Below are positions 1-6,513 of a stretch of 11,000 bases of DNA, one piece after another. The translations under genes were made by a program, and so were the position numbers. Positions within the stretch are counted from its first letter, which is position 1. Each line of letters begins with the position of its first letter. The stretch comes from Bacillota bacterium. GTDB lineage: Bacteria; Bacillota; Bacilli; Lactobacillales; Streptococcaceae. The notes under the pieces are model-generated. The model was not told the DNA's origin and made no database searches. It was given only the letters and a program-made list of their open reading frames with translations. The DNA lies in the NCBI GenBank assembly GCA_021781855.1, contig JAJXWC010000066.1, forward strand, positions 1 to 11,000, read 5' to 3'.

Positions 1-305
1 GTAATAGTCCTTTGGGGATTTTTCCGATGATTTGGGGCGGACTGATAAGTGTCTATATGCTAGCGATTTTTATCCCGTGGTTGTCTTTGATGGTGCGACG
101 CTTGCGCGATGCAGACTTTTCTAGTCTATTTTTGCTCTTGCTCATTTTACCTTTTTTGAGTGTCATGCTTCAAAGAAATTTATTGGCAACAGGATTGAAC
201 TGGCTGAATACAGCACTGCTAGGTATTTCGAGTGCAGTTGGATTAACTATTTTCCTACTTTGCCAATTTCCAACAAAAAATAAATGGAGAAAATATGAAT
301 ATTAA
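1..305 (+). CDS. DUF805-like membrane protein, C-terminal part (cut by window edge)
   Basis: The frame is open to the left edge, so the true start is probably outside the window; a TTG at 12 is only the first possible start codon inside it. The visible 100 or so residues hold three hydrophobic stretches separated by short polar loops. The segment VRRLRDADFSSLFLL matches the conserved arginine-rich loop (RRLHD/RRLRD) that marks DUF805 integral membrane proteins, and the tail ends with a short basic segment after the last helix, as in that family. DUF805 proteins have no established function. The gene overlaps the accB start by 11 nt, so it is probably co-transcribed and translationally coupled with the fatty-acid genes. 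It is not part of the usual pathway set and may be an insertion into the operon. The family call is from memory of the motif and moderately sure. Confidence 0.62.
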   Translation, partial: NSPLGIFPMIWGGLISVYMLAIFIPWLSLMVRRLRDADFSSLFLLLLILPFLSVMLQRNLLATGLNWLNTALLGISSAVGLTIFLLCQFPTKNKWRKYEY

Positions 306-765
306 CGAAGTAAAAGATTTGATGAACCAGTTTGACCGCTCATCTTTACGCGAATTTTCATGGAAAAATGCGGACGGTGAACTTGGATTTTCTAAAAATG
401 ACGGACATTCAGTCGCACCCGTGATTGAAGCACCTATACGCTCTGTTTCTGCACCAATTGCCGCAGCAACACCAAGTGAAATGGTAGAAAAAGACGCTGA
501 AATTTCGGCACCTGTTTCTAGCAAAGCAGAAGGCGAAGCGGTAAAATCGCCACTGGTCGGTGTTGTTTATTTGAAGCCAGCACCTGACAAGTCAGAATTT
601 GTTCAAGTTGGCGACAGCGTGAAAAAAGGACAGACCTTGCTCATCATTGAAGCAATGAAAGTCATGAATGAAATTCCGGCACCAAAAGATGGTATCATCA
701 CAGAAATCATGGTTGCGGCTGAAAATGTCGTTGAATTTGGACAAGAATTAGTCCGAATCAAGTAA
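295..765 (+). CDS. accB: Biotin carboxyl carrier protein of acetyl-CoA carboxylase
   Basis: AccB carries the biotin that AccC carboxylates and AccDA uses to make malonyl-CoA in the cytoplasm. The 156-aa product has the family's layout: an N-terminal segment of about 35 residues (MNINEVKDLM...), an Ala/Pro-rich linker at roughly 40-80, and a C-terminal biotinyl domain from about 83 to 156. The biotin acceptor is K122 in IIEAMKVMNEI, the canonical E-A-M-K-V/M-M-N motif. Length is normal. The ATG at 295 is preceded by GGAG about 8 nt upstream and lies within the end of the DUF805-like gene. fabZ follows after a 95-nt structured gap. Identification is secure. Confidence 0.97.
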   Translation: MNINEVKDLMNQFDRSSLREFSWKNADGELGFSKNDGHSVAPVIEAPIRSVSAPIAAATPSEMVEKDAEISAPVSSKAEGEAVKSPLVGVVYLKPAPDKSEFVQVGDSVKKGQTLLIIEAMKVMNEIPAPKDGIITEIMVAAENVVEFGQELVRIK

Positions 766-769
766 AAAG

Positions 770-856
770 ATTTGACGACCTCGTCAAATATAAAAAAATT
801 GAGCTCACCTCCTTGGAGGGACTGAAAAGCGGTTGGGGCTCACATCTTGGGGAAAA
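770..856 (+). promoter_or_regulatory. Structured accB-fabZ gap with inverted repeats and fabZ ribosome site
   Basis: The gap starts with a perfect inverted repeat with 9-bp arms, ATTTGACGA and TCGTCAAAT, and a 2-nt centre (770-789). No T-run follows it, so it is not a normal terminator. Further on, TGAGC (800-804) can pair with GCTCA (838-842), enclosing a hairpin with arms ACCTCC and GGAGGG. A GCTCAC motif followed by a T/C- and G-rich stretch occurs twice, at 803 and 838, the second copy leading into the GGGGA ribosome site of fabZ. A role in RNA processing or translation control is inference. Confidence 0.4.
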
Positions 857-860
857 TAAA

Positions 861-1295
861 ATGACAGCAGTAAACATAGACGTTGTAAAAATCATGGAAG
901 CTCTACCGCATCGTTATCCGATGTTACTTGTGGACAGAGTGATTGACATTTCAGATGACGAAATCACAGCGATTAAAAATGTGACCATCAATGAAGAATT
1001 CTTCCAAGGTCATTTTCCGCAATATCCTGTTATGCCAGGTGTTTTGATTATGGAAGCTCTGGCACAAGCCGCAGGTGTTTTAGAATTGTCAAAACCGGAA
1101 AATAAAGGAAAACTTGTCTTTTATGCAGGCATGGACGGTGTAAAATACAAAAAGCAAGTCGTTCCAGGCGACCAGCTCATTCTCCATGCTAAGTTCATCA
1201 AGCGTCGAGGCTCGATTGCAGTTGTCGAAGCAGAAGCAACCGTTGACGGAAAATTAGCAGCAAAAGGAACCCTGACATTTGCCATAGGGTCTTAA
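861..1295 (+). CDS. fabZ: 3-hydroxyacyl-ACP dehydratase FabZ
   Basis: FabZ removes water from 3-hydroxyacyl-ACP to give trans-2-enoyl-ACP in the elongation cycle. The 144-aa hot-dog-fold protein begins MTAVNIDVVKIMEALPHRYP and contains the active-site signature with H51 in GHFPQYPVMPG and E65 in VLIMEALAQAAG, the catalytic His/Glu pair of the family. The ATG at 861 is chosen because GGGGA stands just upstream and it gives the usual length; an in-frame TTG at 813 would add 16 residues with no family resemblance. The last codons and stop lie inside a 42-bp sequence that is repeated 80 bp downstream. Some lactic acid bacteria have FabZ paralogues that also isomerise the double bond for unsaturated fatty acids; which type this is cannot be read from the sequence. 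Confidence 0.95.
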   Translation: MTAVNIDVVKIMEALPHRYPMLLVDRVIDISDDEITAIKNVTINEEFFQGHFPQYPVMPGVLIMEALAQAAGVLELSKPENKGKLVFYAGMDGVKYKKQVVPGDQLILHAKFIKRRGSIAVVEAEATVDGKLAAKGTLTFAIGS

Positions 1296-1401
1296 TGACT
1301 TGTCATTTAGACTTCTTGGACAGGGTGACCTGATGCCGAAGGTGTCAGGTTGTATCCCATGCCATAGGGTCTTAATGCCTTGTCATTTAGACTTCTTGGA
1401 C
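1280..1401 (+). repeat. 42-bp direct repeat (fabZ 3' end) flanking a hairpin
   Basis: The fabZ terminus plus 26 nt beyond its stop (1280-1321) recurs at 1360-1401 with a single mismatch (A1298 against C1378), an 80-bp period. Both copies contain GCCATAGGGTCTTAATG and TGTCATTTAGACTTCTTGG. Between them is a hairpin with 10-bp arms ACCTGATGCC (1328-1337) and GGTGTCAGGT (1341-1350), two G-T pairs and a GAA loop, without a T-run. The second copy no longer follows a fabZ frame. The pattern suggests a local duplication, possibly linked to arrival of the membrane-protein gene downstream. Confidence 0.85.
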
Positions 1402-1530
1402 GGGAAAACTGGTTGTAGGACTCTTTTATGCTCAGTGTCATAGGCGGGCATTAAAAATGTGATACGAAGTCCGAGAATAGAACTTGCGGATATGTTAGTG
1501 TATATTCTGCCATGTTTTAGGAGATTGACC
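1402..1530 (+). other. Noncoding spacer before the membrane-protein gene
   Basis: This stretch has no convincing gene. TATATT at 1501-1506 resembles a -10 box, but the best -35 candidate, TTGCGG at 1484-1489, is only 11 nt away, so I do not call a promoter. AGGAGA at 1519-1524 is a good ribosome site for the gene at 1531. Confidence 0.4.
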
Positions 1531-1959
1531 ATGAACAAGACGGTAGGGATTGAAAGTTTGGTCAGCCTACTTATCACTTTTGGTGCACCATTAGTCCTTC
1601 TAGTGCTTGTCGTTTTTTGCATCATCTCTTTTCGTAAGAGATTTCGTGAATTGCCCAGATTAGCTAGATTGACATTTATTATGGCTGCTTTGCTTATGCT
1701 TTTTATTTTATTACTTGTTTTTTGCGTTATTATTCTAAAATTTAATGCTGCACTGGGGAATGCTTTGTTTCCTTTCGTTGCAATTACCACTGTGATACTG
1801 AGTCCAACCTTATTGGTATTAAGTACTGTTTCGCTTATTCGTGAGAAAAGTCTGGCAAAATTGCAAAAAAGAGTAATTATTCTATTTTTAATTTTAAGCG
1901 CAATGATTTGTCTTGCACTTTTCCCATTTGTAGTGATTTTCTTGACGCCAAATATGTAA
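1531..1959 (+). CDS. Four-helix membrane protein of unknown function
   Basis: I do not recognise a family. The 142-aa product (MNKTVGIESL...) has four clear hydrophobic segments at about residues 10-32, 49-73, 80-103 and 117-139. Basic loops follow the first (FRKRFRELPRLARL) and third (REKSLAKLQKR) helices, which predicts both ends outside and the loops in the cytoplasm. The ATG at 1531 is chosen for the AGGAGA six nt upstream; the frame stays open to 1459 but without a ribosome site there. The gene sits between fabZ and accC, which are normally adjacent in related fatty-acid operons, and is richer in A/T-ending codons (TTT, ATT, TTA) than its neighbours. Together with the duplicated fabZ end upstream, this suggests an insertion. 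accC starts 19 nt after its stop. Confidence 0.75.
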   Translation: MNKTVGIESLVSLLITFGAPLVLLVLVVFCIISFRKRFRELPRLARLTFIMAALLMLFILLLVFCVIILKFNAALGNALFPFVAITTVILSPTLLVLSTVSLIREKSLAKLQKRVIILFLILSAMICLALFPFVVIFLTPNM

Positions 1960-1977
1960 AACGAGGTAAAGGTTATT

Positions 1978-3345
1978 ATGTTTAACAAAATCTTAATCGC
2001 CAATCGTGGCGAAATAGCGGTACGTATCATTCGTGCGGCGCGTGAATTAGGCGTAGAAACCGTCGCCGTTTATTCGACCGCAGACAAAGATGCGCTTCAT
2101 GTTGCGCTTGCTGACGAAGCCATTTGTATTGGGCCAGCACGTGCAAATGCTTCTTATCTTAATATGAATAATATTCTTGAAGCCGCAGTAGCAACAGGTT
2201 CACAGGCTATTCATCCAGGATTTGGCTTTCTGTCAGAAAACTCAAAATTCGTCCAGCTTTGCGAAGAAATGAATATTAAGTTCATCGGACCTTCGGCGAA
2301 AGTCATGGACGAAATGGGCGACAAAATCAACGCCCGTGCCAGAATGCGAGCGGCTGGCGTACCTGTCACACCGGGCTCTGACGGAGAAGTGTTCACAGCC
2401 GATGAGGCATTAAAAATTGCTGAAAAAATCGGCTATCCACTCATGCTCAAAGCTTCTGCAGGAGGCGGAGGTAAAGGGATTCGTAAGGTTTCAACTCCCG
2501 ATGAGTTGGTTTCTGCTTTTAATGCCGCAACGGCAGAAGCCAAAGCGGCTTTTGGCAACGGTGCCATGTTTATCGAGCGCATGATTTACCCTGCACGACA
2601 TATTGAGGTTCAGATTTTGGGCGATAGTCACGGCAATGTGATTCATCTGGGCGAGCGTGATTGCTCTCTGCAGCGTAATAACCAAAAGGTTCTTGAGGAA
2701 AGCCCGTCTGTTGCGATTGGACACACGCTTCGTGAGAAGATTACAACGGCTGCGGTCAAAGCGGCACAGGCTGTTGGTTATGAGAATGCAGGAACGATTG
2801 AGTTTTTGCTTGACGAAGCTTCTGGCAATTTCTATTTCATGGAAATGAATACACGTGTGCAAGTAGAGCACCCTGTCACAGAATTTGTCTCTGGCGTTGA
2901 CATTGTCAAAGAGCAAATCCGTGTGGCAAATGGCGCAGAACTTTCTGTGAAACAAGAAGATATTCGCTTTAGTGGACACGCGATAGAATGTCGGATTAAT
3001 GCAGAAAATCCCAAATTTAACTTTGCACCGCAGCCGGGCACGATTACCAATTTGTTCTTGCCAAGCGGTGGTGTCGGGCTGCGTGTAGACTCTGCCATGT
3101 ATTCGGGCTATACGATACCTCCCTATTATGACAGCATGATTGCCAAGGTCATCGTTCACGGCGAAAACCGCTTTGAAGCCTTGATGAAAATGCAGCGTGC
3201 ATTGATGGAGTTTGATATTGAAGGGGTCACAACGAATATTGATTTCCAGCTTGAGCTGATTTCTGACCCGCATGTGATTGCAGGAGATTACGATACGAGC
3301 TTTTTGGGGAATGTTTTCTTGCCAGAGTATTTGAAAGAAGATTAA
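1978..3345 (+). CDS. accC: Acetyl-CoA carboxylase, biotin carboxylase subunit
   Basis: AccC uses ATP and bicarbonate to carboxylate biotin on AccB. The 455-aa protein has the full family layout: biotin-carboxylase N-terminal domain (FNKILIANRGEIAVRIIRAA, 2-21, to about 115), ATP-grasp domain with the glycine loop KASAGGGGKG (158-167) and the catalytic run E289, N291, R293 and E297 in MEMNTRVQVEHP, and a C-terminal domain with R339 in ECRINAEN. These residues line up with E. coli E288, N290, R292, E296 and R338 with an offset of one. Length is normal. GAGG about 12 nt and AAAGG about 7 nt before the ATG at 1978 provide ribosome binding. No missing residues were seen. Confidence 0.97.
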   Translation: MFNKILIANRGEIAVRIIRAARELGVETVAVYSTADKDALHVALADEAICIGPARANASYLNMNNILEAAVATGSQAIHPGFGFLSENSKFVQLCEEMNIKFIGPSAKVMDEMGDKINARARMRAAGVPVTPGSDGEVFTADEALKIAEKIGYPLMLKASAGGGGKGIRKVSTPDELVSAFNAATAEAKAAFGNGAMFIERMIYPARHIEVQILGDSHGNVIHLGERDCSLQRNNQKVLEESPSVAIGHTLREKITTAAVKAAQAVGYENAGTIEFLLDEASGNFYFMEMNTRVQVEHPVTEFVSGVDIVKEQIRVANGAELSVKQEDIRFSGHAIECRINAENPKFNFAPQPGTITNLFLPSGGVGLRVDSAMYSGYTIPPYYDSMIAKVIVHGENRFEALMKMQRALMEFDIEGVTTNIDFQLELISDPHVIAGDYDTSFLGNVFLPEYLKED

Positions 3346-3392
3346 GAACGGTCATCCGTCAGCGATGATGATTGACAAATAATGGAGTAACA

Positions 3393-4265
3393 ATGGCTTT
3401 ATTTCAAAAGAAAAAATATATTAAAATCAATCCTAATCGTGGGGCTAATGAGCCTGCGCAAGCGAATCCTGAAGTTCCTGACGAGCTTTTTGCGAAGTGT
3501 CCGGGCTGTAAACATAGTATTTACAGCAAAGACTTGGGCGCAGAGAAGATTTGTCCGCATTGTGGCTATAATTTTCGGATTACGGCGAAAGAGCGTCTGG
3601 CGCTCATTGCAGATAAGGATTCTTTCGTTGAGCTTTTTACGGGAATTGAGTCGAAAAATCCGCTTGATTTTCCCGGCTATCCGGAGAAACTCGCTGCGAC
3701 GAAGGAAAAAACAGGACTTGACGAGGCCGTATTGACTGGGACGGCGATGATTGCCGGCAATAAAACAGCGCTTGCGATTATGGATTCGACTTTCATCATG
3801 GCGTCAATGGGAACAGTTGTTGGTGAAAAACTGACAAGACTTTTCGAGTTTGCGATGAGCGAAAAATTGCCTGTCATTGTATTTACAGCTTCAGGCGGCG
3901 CGCGGATGCAAGAGGGAATTTTCTCACTGATGCAAATGGCGAAAACGTCAGCTGCGGTAAAACGTCATTCCAATGCGGGGCTGCTTTACATCACTGTTTT
4001 GACTGACCCTACGACTGGCGGTGTGACGGCATCTTTTGCGATGCTCGGCGACATTATTTTGGCTGAACCACAGTCTTTGATTGGCTTTGCAGGGCGACGA
4101 GTCATTGAGCAAACGGTGCGTCAGACTTTGCCAGATGATTTTCAAAAAGCGGAGTTTCTACTGAAACATGGTTTCGTAGATGCGATTGTCAAACGAACAG
4201 AATTGCGTGCAAAATTAGCTCTGTTATTAGAATTACATCTTGCAGGAGGAAAACAAAATGTCTGA
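3393..4265 (+). CDS. accD: Acetyl-CoA carboxylase carboxyltransferase subunit beta
   Basis: AccD is the zinc-binding half of the carboxyltransferase that moves the carboxyl group from biotin to acetyl-CoA. The 290-aa product begins MALFQKKKYIKINPN. It has a four-cysteine zinc ribbon (C36, C39, C54, C57) before the crotonase-fold domain, which carries TASGGARMQEG at 165-175 and LTDPTTGGV around 203-211. The ATG at 3393 has GGAG at 3384-3387; the in-frame TTG at 3372 lacks one. The stop overlaps the accA start by 8 nt, which fits coupled, equimolar synthesis of the two halves. The 47-nt gap after accC has only short inverted repeats. Confidence 0.97.
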   Translation: MALFQKKKYIKINPNRGANEPAQANPEVPDELFAKCPGCKHSIYSKDLGAEKICPHCGYNFRITAKERLALIADKDSFVELFTGIESKNPLDFPGYPEKLAATKEKTGLDEAVLTGTAMIAGNKTALAIMDSTFIMASMGTVVGEKLTRLFEFAMSEKLPVIVFTASGGARMQEGIFSLMQMAKTSAAVKRHSNAGLLYITVLTDPTTGGVTASFAMLGDIILAEPQSLIGFAGRRVIEQTVRQTLPDDFQKAEFLLKHGFVDAIVKRTELRAKLALLLELHLAGGKQNV

Positions 4266-5013
4266 AATTGCAGAGATTATCAATAAAGCGCGCGCTGTTG
4301 ACCGAATTTCGAGTCGGGATATTATTGCAGGCATTTTCACTGATTTCTTTGAACTTCATGGCGACCGTCAATTTACCGATGACGAGGCGATTGTCGGCGG
4401 AATTGCAAAATTTAATGGTCAGCCTGTTACGGTGATTGGCATCCAAAAAGGACGAAATCTGGAAGAAAATCTGGCGACAAATTTTGGTCAGCCTTCGCCA
4501 AATGGTTATCGAAAAGCCCTTCGTCTGATGAAGCAGGCTGAAAAATTTGGTCGTCCCGTGATTACTTTTGTTAATACAGCAGGTGCTTATCCAGGCATTG
4601 AAGCCGAAGAACGTGGTCAAGGCGAAGCGATTGCGAAAAATCTGCTTGAAATGGCGGATTTGACCGTTCCTGTCATTGCGGTAATCCCTGCAGAAGGCGG
4701 TTCGGGCGGTGCTTTGGCGCTAGCTGTTGCGAACAAGGTTTTCATGCTGGAAAATGCGGTTTACTCGGTATTGTCGCCCGAAGGTTTTGCAACCATCCTC
4801 TGGAAAGATGGCAAACGGCGTGATGAAGCAGCAGAACTCATGAAGATGACAGCGGACAAGCTTTATGAAATGGACGTCGTTGACGGTGTGATTTCGGAAG
4901 AAAATCTCTTTGATAACCTGAAAAAAGTCCTGACAGAGCAGTTGACGGAGTTGTCAAAGCTTTCAGCGGCTGATTTACAAGAACAACGCTATCAACGCTT
5001 TAGAAAATACTGA
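4258..5013 (+). CDS. accA: Acetyl-CoA carboxylase carboxyltransferase subunit alpha
   Basis: AccA pairs with AccD to form the carboxyltransferase. The 251-aa protein shows NTAGAYPGIEAEERGQGEAIA (TAGAYPG at 107-113) and the oxyanion-hole motif EGGSGGALAL at 146-155. It is shorter than the roughly 320-aa E. coli protein because the N-terminal helical extension is reduced, as is usual in streptococci and lactococci. The ATG at 4258 has a strong AGGAGG eight nt upstream, located inside the last codons of accD. It is the last gene of the operon, and a terminator begins at its stop codon. Confidence 0.97.
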   Translation: MSEIAEIINKARAVDRISSRDIIAGIFTDFFELHGDRQFTDDEAIVGGIAKFNGQPVTVIGIQKGRNLEENLATNFGQPSPNGYRKALRLMKQAEKFGRPVITFVNTAGAYPGIEAEERGQGEAIAKNLLEMADLTVPVIAVIPAEGGSGGALALAVANKVFMLENAVYSVLSPEGFATILWKDGKRRDEAAELMKMTADKLYEMDVVDGVISEENLFDNLKKVLTEQLTELSKLSAADLQEQRYQRFRKY

Positions 5014-5053
5014 AAAAATCTGCTTAATCCTAAAAGATTAAACAGATTTTTTT
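5013..5053 (+). terminator. Intrinsic terminator of the fatty-acid operon
   Basis: The stem pairs AAAAAATCTG with CAGATTTTTT and TTAATC with GATTAA, with one C/A mismatch between them, a CTAAAA loop and a run of seven T. The A-run on the left arm means it could also work on the opposite strand. It overlaps the last base of the accA stop. Confidence 0.93.
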
Positions 5054-5085
5054 ATCTTGGCAGGACGTTCCACCTGTCCTTTGCA

Positions 5086-5193
5086 ATGCGAAAGAACACT
5101 GACAACCTAATCTATTTAAAAGCTGTTGGTATTAAAGCGGCAATTCGTAATCGTAAATTGCTGCGAGCGACTGCTTTATTGAGAGAAAGATAA
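5086..5193 (+). CDS. Possible 35-codon basic ORF (or small RNA) between two terminators
   Basis: The frame ATG 5086 to TAA 5193 encodes 35 residues, starting MRKNTDNLIYLK and ending LLRATALLRER: hydrophobic and basic residues alternate as in an amphipathic helix, with nine or ten Arg/Lys. I recognise no family. No good ribosome site precedes the ATG, and the frame is open upstream into the terminator, so it could also be a gene remnant. An intrinsic terminator starts 13 nt after the stop, so something in 5054-5230 is probably transcribed. A GCGGCAATT/AATTGCTGC stem (5137-5145 with 5156-5164, one G-T pair) would also suit a structured RNA. No clear promoter was found. Confidence 0.33.
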   Translation: MRKNTDNLIYLKAVGIKAAIRNRKLLRATALLRER

Positions 5194-5205
5194 AGATTTC
5201 ATGAG

Positions 5206-5235
5206 TCTGTCAATCATTTGACAGATTTTTGTTTT
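5206..5235 (+). terminator. Second intrinsic terminator upstream of serC
   Basis: TCTGTCAA (5206-5213) pairs perfectly with TTGACAGA (5218-5225) around a TCAT loop, followed by TTTTTGTTTT. It ends the 5054-5230 unit and insulates the serC promoter from upstream reading. Confidence 0.88.
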
Positions 5236-5264
5236 GATGAATGTTCCGAAAATTATGATATAAT
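5234..5264 (+). promoter_or_regulatory. Extended -10 promoter for serC operon
   Basis: A perfect TATAAT lies at 5259-5264 with TG at 5256-5257, giving the extended -10 TGnTATAAT. The best -35 is a weak TTGATG at 5234-5239 with a 19-nt spacer. Transcription should begin near 5271. An imperfect inverted repeat, AATGTTC (5240-5246) and GAACGTT (5276-5282), brackets the -10 box and could be an operator; that part is speculative. Confidence 0.75.
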
Positions 5265-5281
5265 ATATAAAAATCGAACGT

Positions 5282-5405
5282 TAGAAGGCTGTGCGAGTGC
5301 CTGTAAAGCAAGCATTGCTTGCGGTCAGGTGCTTGTTGAGCCGTAGAAGGCTGTGCGAGTACCTGTAAAGCAAGCATTGCTTGCGGTCAGGTGCTTGTTG
5401 AGCCG
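5282..5405 (+). repeat. Two tandem 62-bp hairpin units in the serC leader
   Basis: Units 5282-5343 and 5344-5405 differ at one base (G5299 against A5361), and a further TAGAA follows. Each folds into one long hairpin (5287-5342 and 5349-5404). Outer GGCT pairs with AGCC; after a 2x2 mismatch, GCGAGTACCTG pairs with CAGGTGCTTGT, including G-T pairs; a small internal loop leads to a perfect GCAAGC/GCTTGC tip with ATT loop. The single difference keeps pairing (A-T or G-T), which is consistent with the fold being maintained. They occupy nearly the whole leader between the promoter and serC. No T-run follows either, so they are not terminators. Confidence 0.93.
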
Positions 5406-5418
5406 TAGAAAGAGAAAA

Positions 5419-6513
5419 ATGACTATTTATAATTTTGCGGCAGGCCCTGCGGTTTTGCCAAAGGAAGTTTTGGAAAAAGCACAAGAGGAATTGCTCGACT
5501 ATGCAGGCTCTGGTATGAGCGTCATGGAACTGACTCATCGCGGCAAAGAATTTTCGGCTATCATTGAGCATGCGGAGCAGACTTTGCGTGAGTTGATGAG
5601 CATTCCTGAACATTACAAAGTGCTATTTTTGCAAGGCGGTGCGTCAACACAGTTTTCAATGGTGCCGCTAAATTTGGCATTGGGGAAAAAAGCTTATTAT
5701 GTGGAAAGTGGTTCTTTTGGCAAGAAGGCATTTGATGAAGCTGTCAAATTGTCGAAAAGCCTTGAATTGGAGCCAATTTCGTTGGGTTCGACCGAAGAAC
5801 AGCAATTTGACGAGTTGGTCAAATTTGACAGTTCAGCGATTGATAGGGATGCGGCTTATGTTCATGTGACTTTAAATAACACGATTGAAGGTACGACGAT
5901 TTACGAATTGCCTGATACAAATGACGTGCCGCTAGTAGGTGATATGAGTTCAGATATTTTGGCGGTGGGTTATGATGTTTCGCGTTTTGGGTTAATATAT
6001 GCTGGTGCGCAGAAAAATATTGGACCAAGCGGTTTAACTGTGGTGATTGTGCGTGAAGATTTATTGCCGCAGAAGCCTGTGCTGTCGTCCATGATGGATT
6101 ATCGAATTTTGGCGAATAATGATTCACTTTATAATACACCGCCGACTTTTGCGATTTATATGGCAGGCTTGGTATTTGACTGGGTTAAAGCGCAAGGAGG
6201 AGTTCAGGCAATGGAGCAGCGCAATCGTGAGAAAGCAGCGCTACTCTATGATTTACTTGACCAATCTGATTTTTACAGGAGTCCAGTTAAGTTCAAATCC
6301 GAGCGCTCCATTTGCAATGTAACTTTTACGACACCATCAAAAGAGTTGGACACTGAATTTATCAAGCAAGCAGAAGCAGCTGGATTTAAAAATATTAAAG
6401 GACATCGCTCTGTGGGTGGAATGCGTGCCAGCCTTTATAACGCTTTTCCGCGAGAAGGCGTAGTTGAATTAGTTGAATTTATGAAGGGATTTGAAAAGAG
6501 ATATGGTATTTAA
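5419..6513 (+). CDS. serC: Phosphoserine aminotransferase
   Basis: SerC is a pyridoxal-phosphate enzyme that makes 3-phosphoserine from 3-phosphohydroxypyruvate and glutamate, the second step of serine synthesis. The 364-aa product starts MTIYNFAAGPAVLPKEVLE, the classic SerC opening. It has ELTHRGKEF at 37-45, phosphate-binding LQGGASTQFS at 71-80, VGDMSSDIL with D175, and the cofactor lysine K199 in GAQKNIGPSG. Length matches the family (about 360). The ATG at 5419 is chosen because family similarity begins there; a GTG at 5353 would translate part of the leader repeat. The ribosome site (AAAGAG) is weak and lies just after the second leader hairpin. serA overlaps its end. Confidence 0.97.
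   Translation: MTIYNFAAGPAVLPKEVLEKAQEELLDYAGSGMSVMELTHRGKEFSAIIEHAEQTLRELMSIPEHYKVLFLQGGASTQFSMVPLNLALGKKAYYVESGSFGKKAFDEAVKLSKSLELEPISLGSTEEQQFDELVKFDSSAIDRDAAYVHVTLNNTIEGTTIYELPDTNDVPLVGDMSSDILAVGYDVSRFGLIYAGAQKNIGPSGLTVVIVREDLLPQKPVLSSMMDYRILANNDSLYNTPPTFAIYMAGLVFDWVKAQGGVQAMEQRNREKAALLYDLLDQSDFYRSPVKFKSERSICNVTFTTPSKELDTEFIKQAEAAGFKNIKGHRSVGGMRASLYNAFPREGVVELVEFMKGFEKRYGI

Noticed and set aside
770..789. FabT operator in the accB-fabZ gap
   Set aside because: The TTTGA/TCAAA half-sites resemble the FabT box, but here they are 8 nt apart rather than the 3 nt I recall for the FabT palindrome, and no promoter is visible.
1484..1506. Promoter TTGCGG/TATATT before the membrane-protein gene
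   Set aside because: The spacer is only 11 nt and the -35 is poor, so it was not called.
1383..2030. 215-codon open frame on the minus strand
   Set aside because: It is the antisense of the four-helix membrane gene and has no family resemblance; the + strand frame has a good ribosome site and clear helices.
2491..3273. 260-codon minus-strand open frame
   Set aside because: It is the antisense shadow of accC; its product is Cys/His/Arg-rich with no domain signs.
4189..4620. 143-codon minus-strand open frame
   Set aside because: It lies opposite the accD-accA junction, both secure genes, and shows no domain.
5282..5405. CRISPR array
   Set aside because: Two tandem 62-bp hairpin units have no unique spacers between them and no cas genes nearby.
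5282..5418. T-box or serine riboswitch ahead of serC
   Set aside because: There is no T-box core (GGTGGNACC), no specifier loop pattern and no terminator/antiterminator pair in the leader.
5353..5418. N-terminal extension of SerC from GTG 5353
   Set aside because: It would translate part of the leader repeat; the family start MTIYNFAAGP is at 5419.
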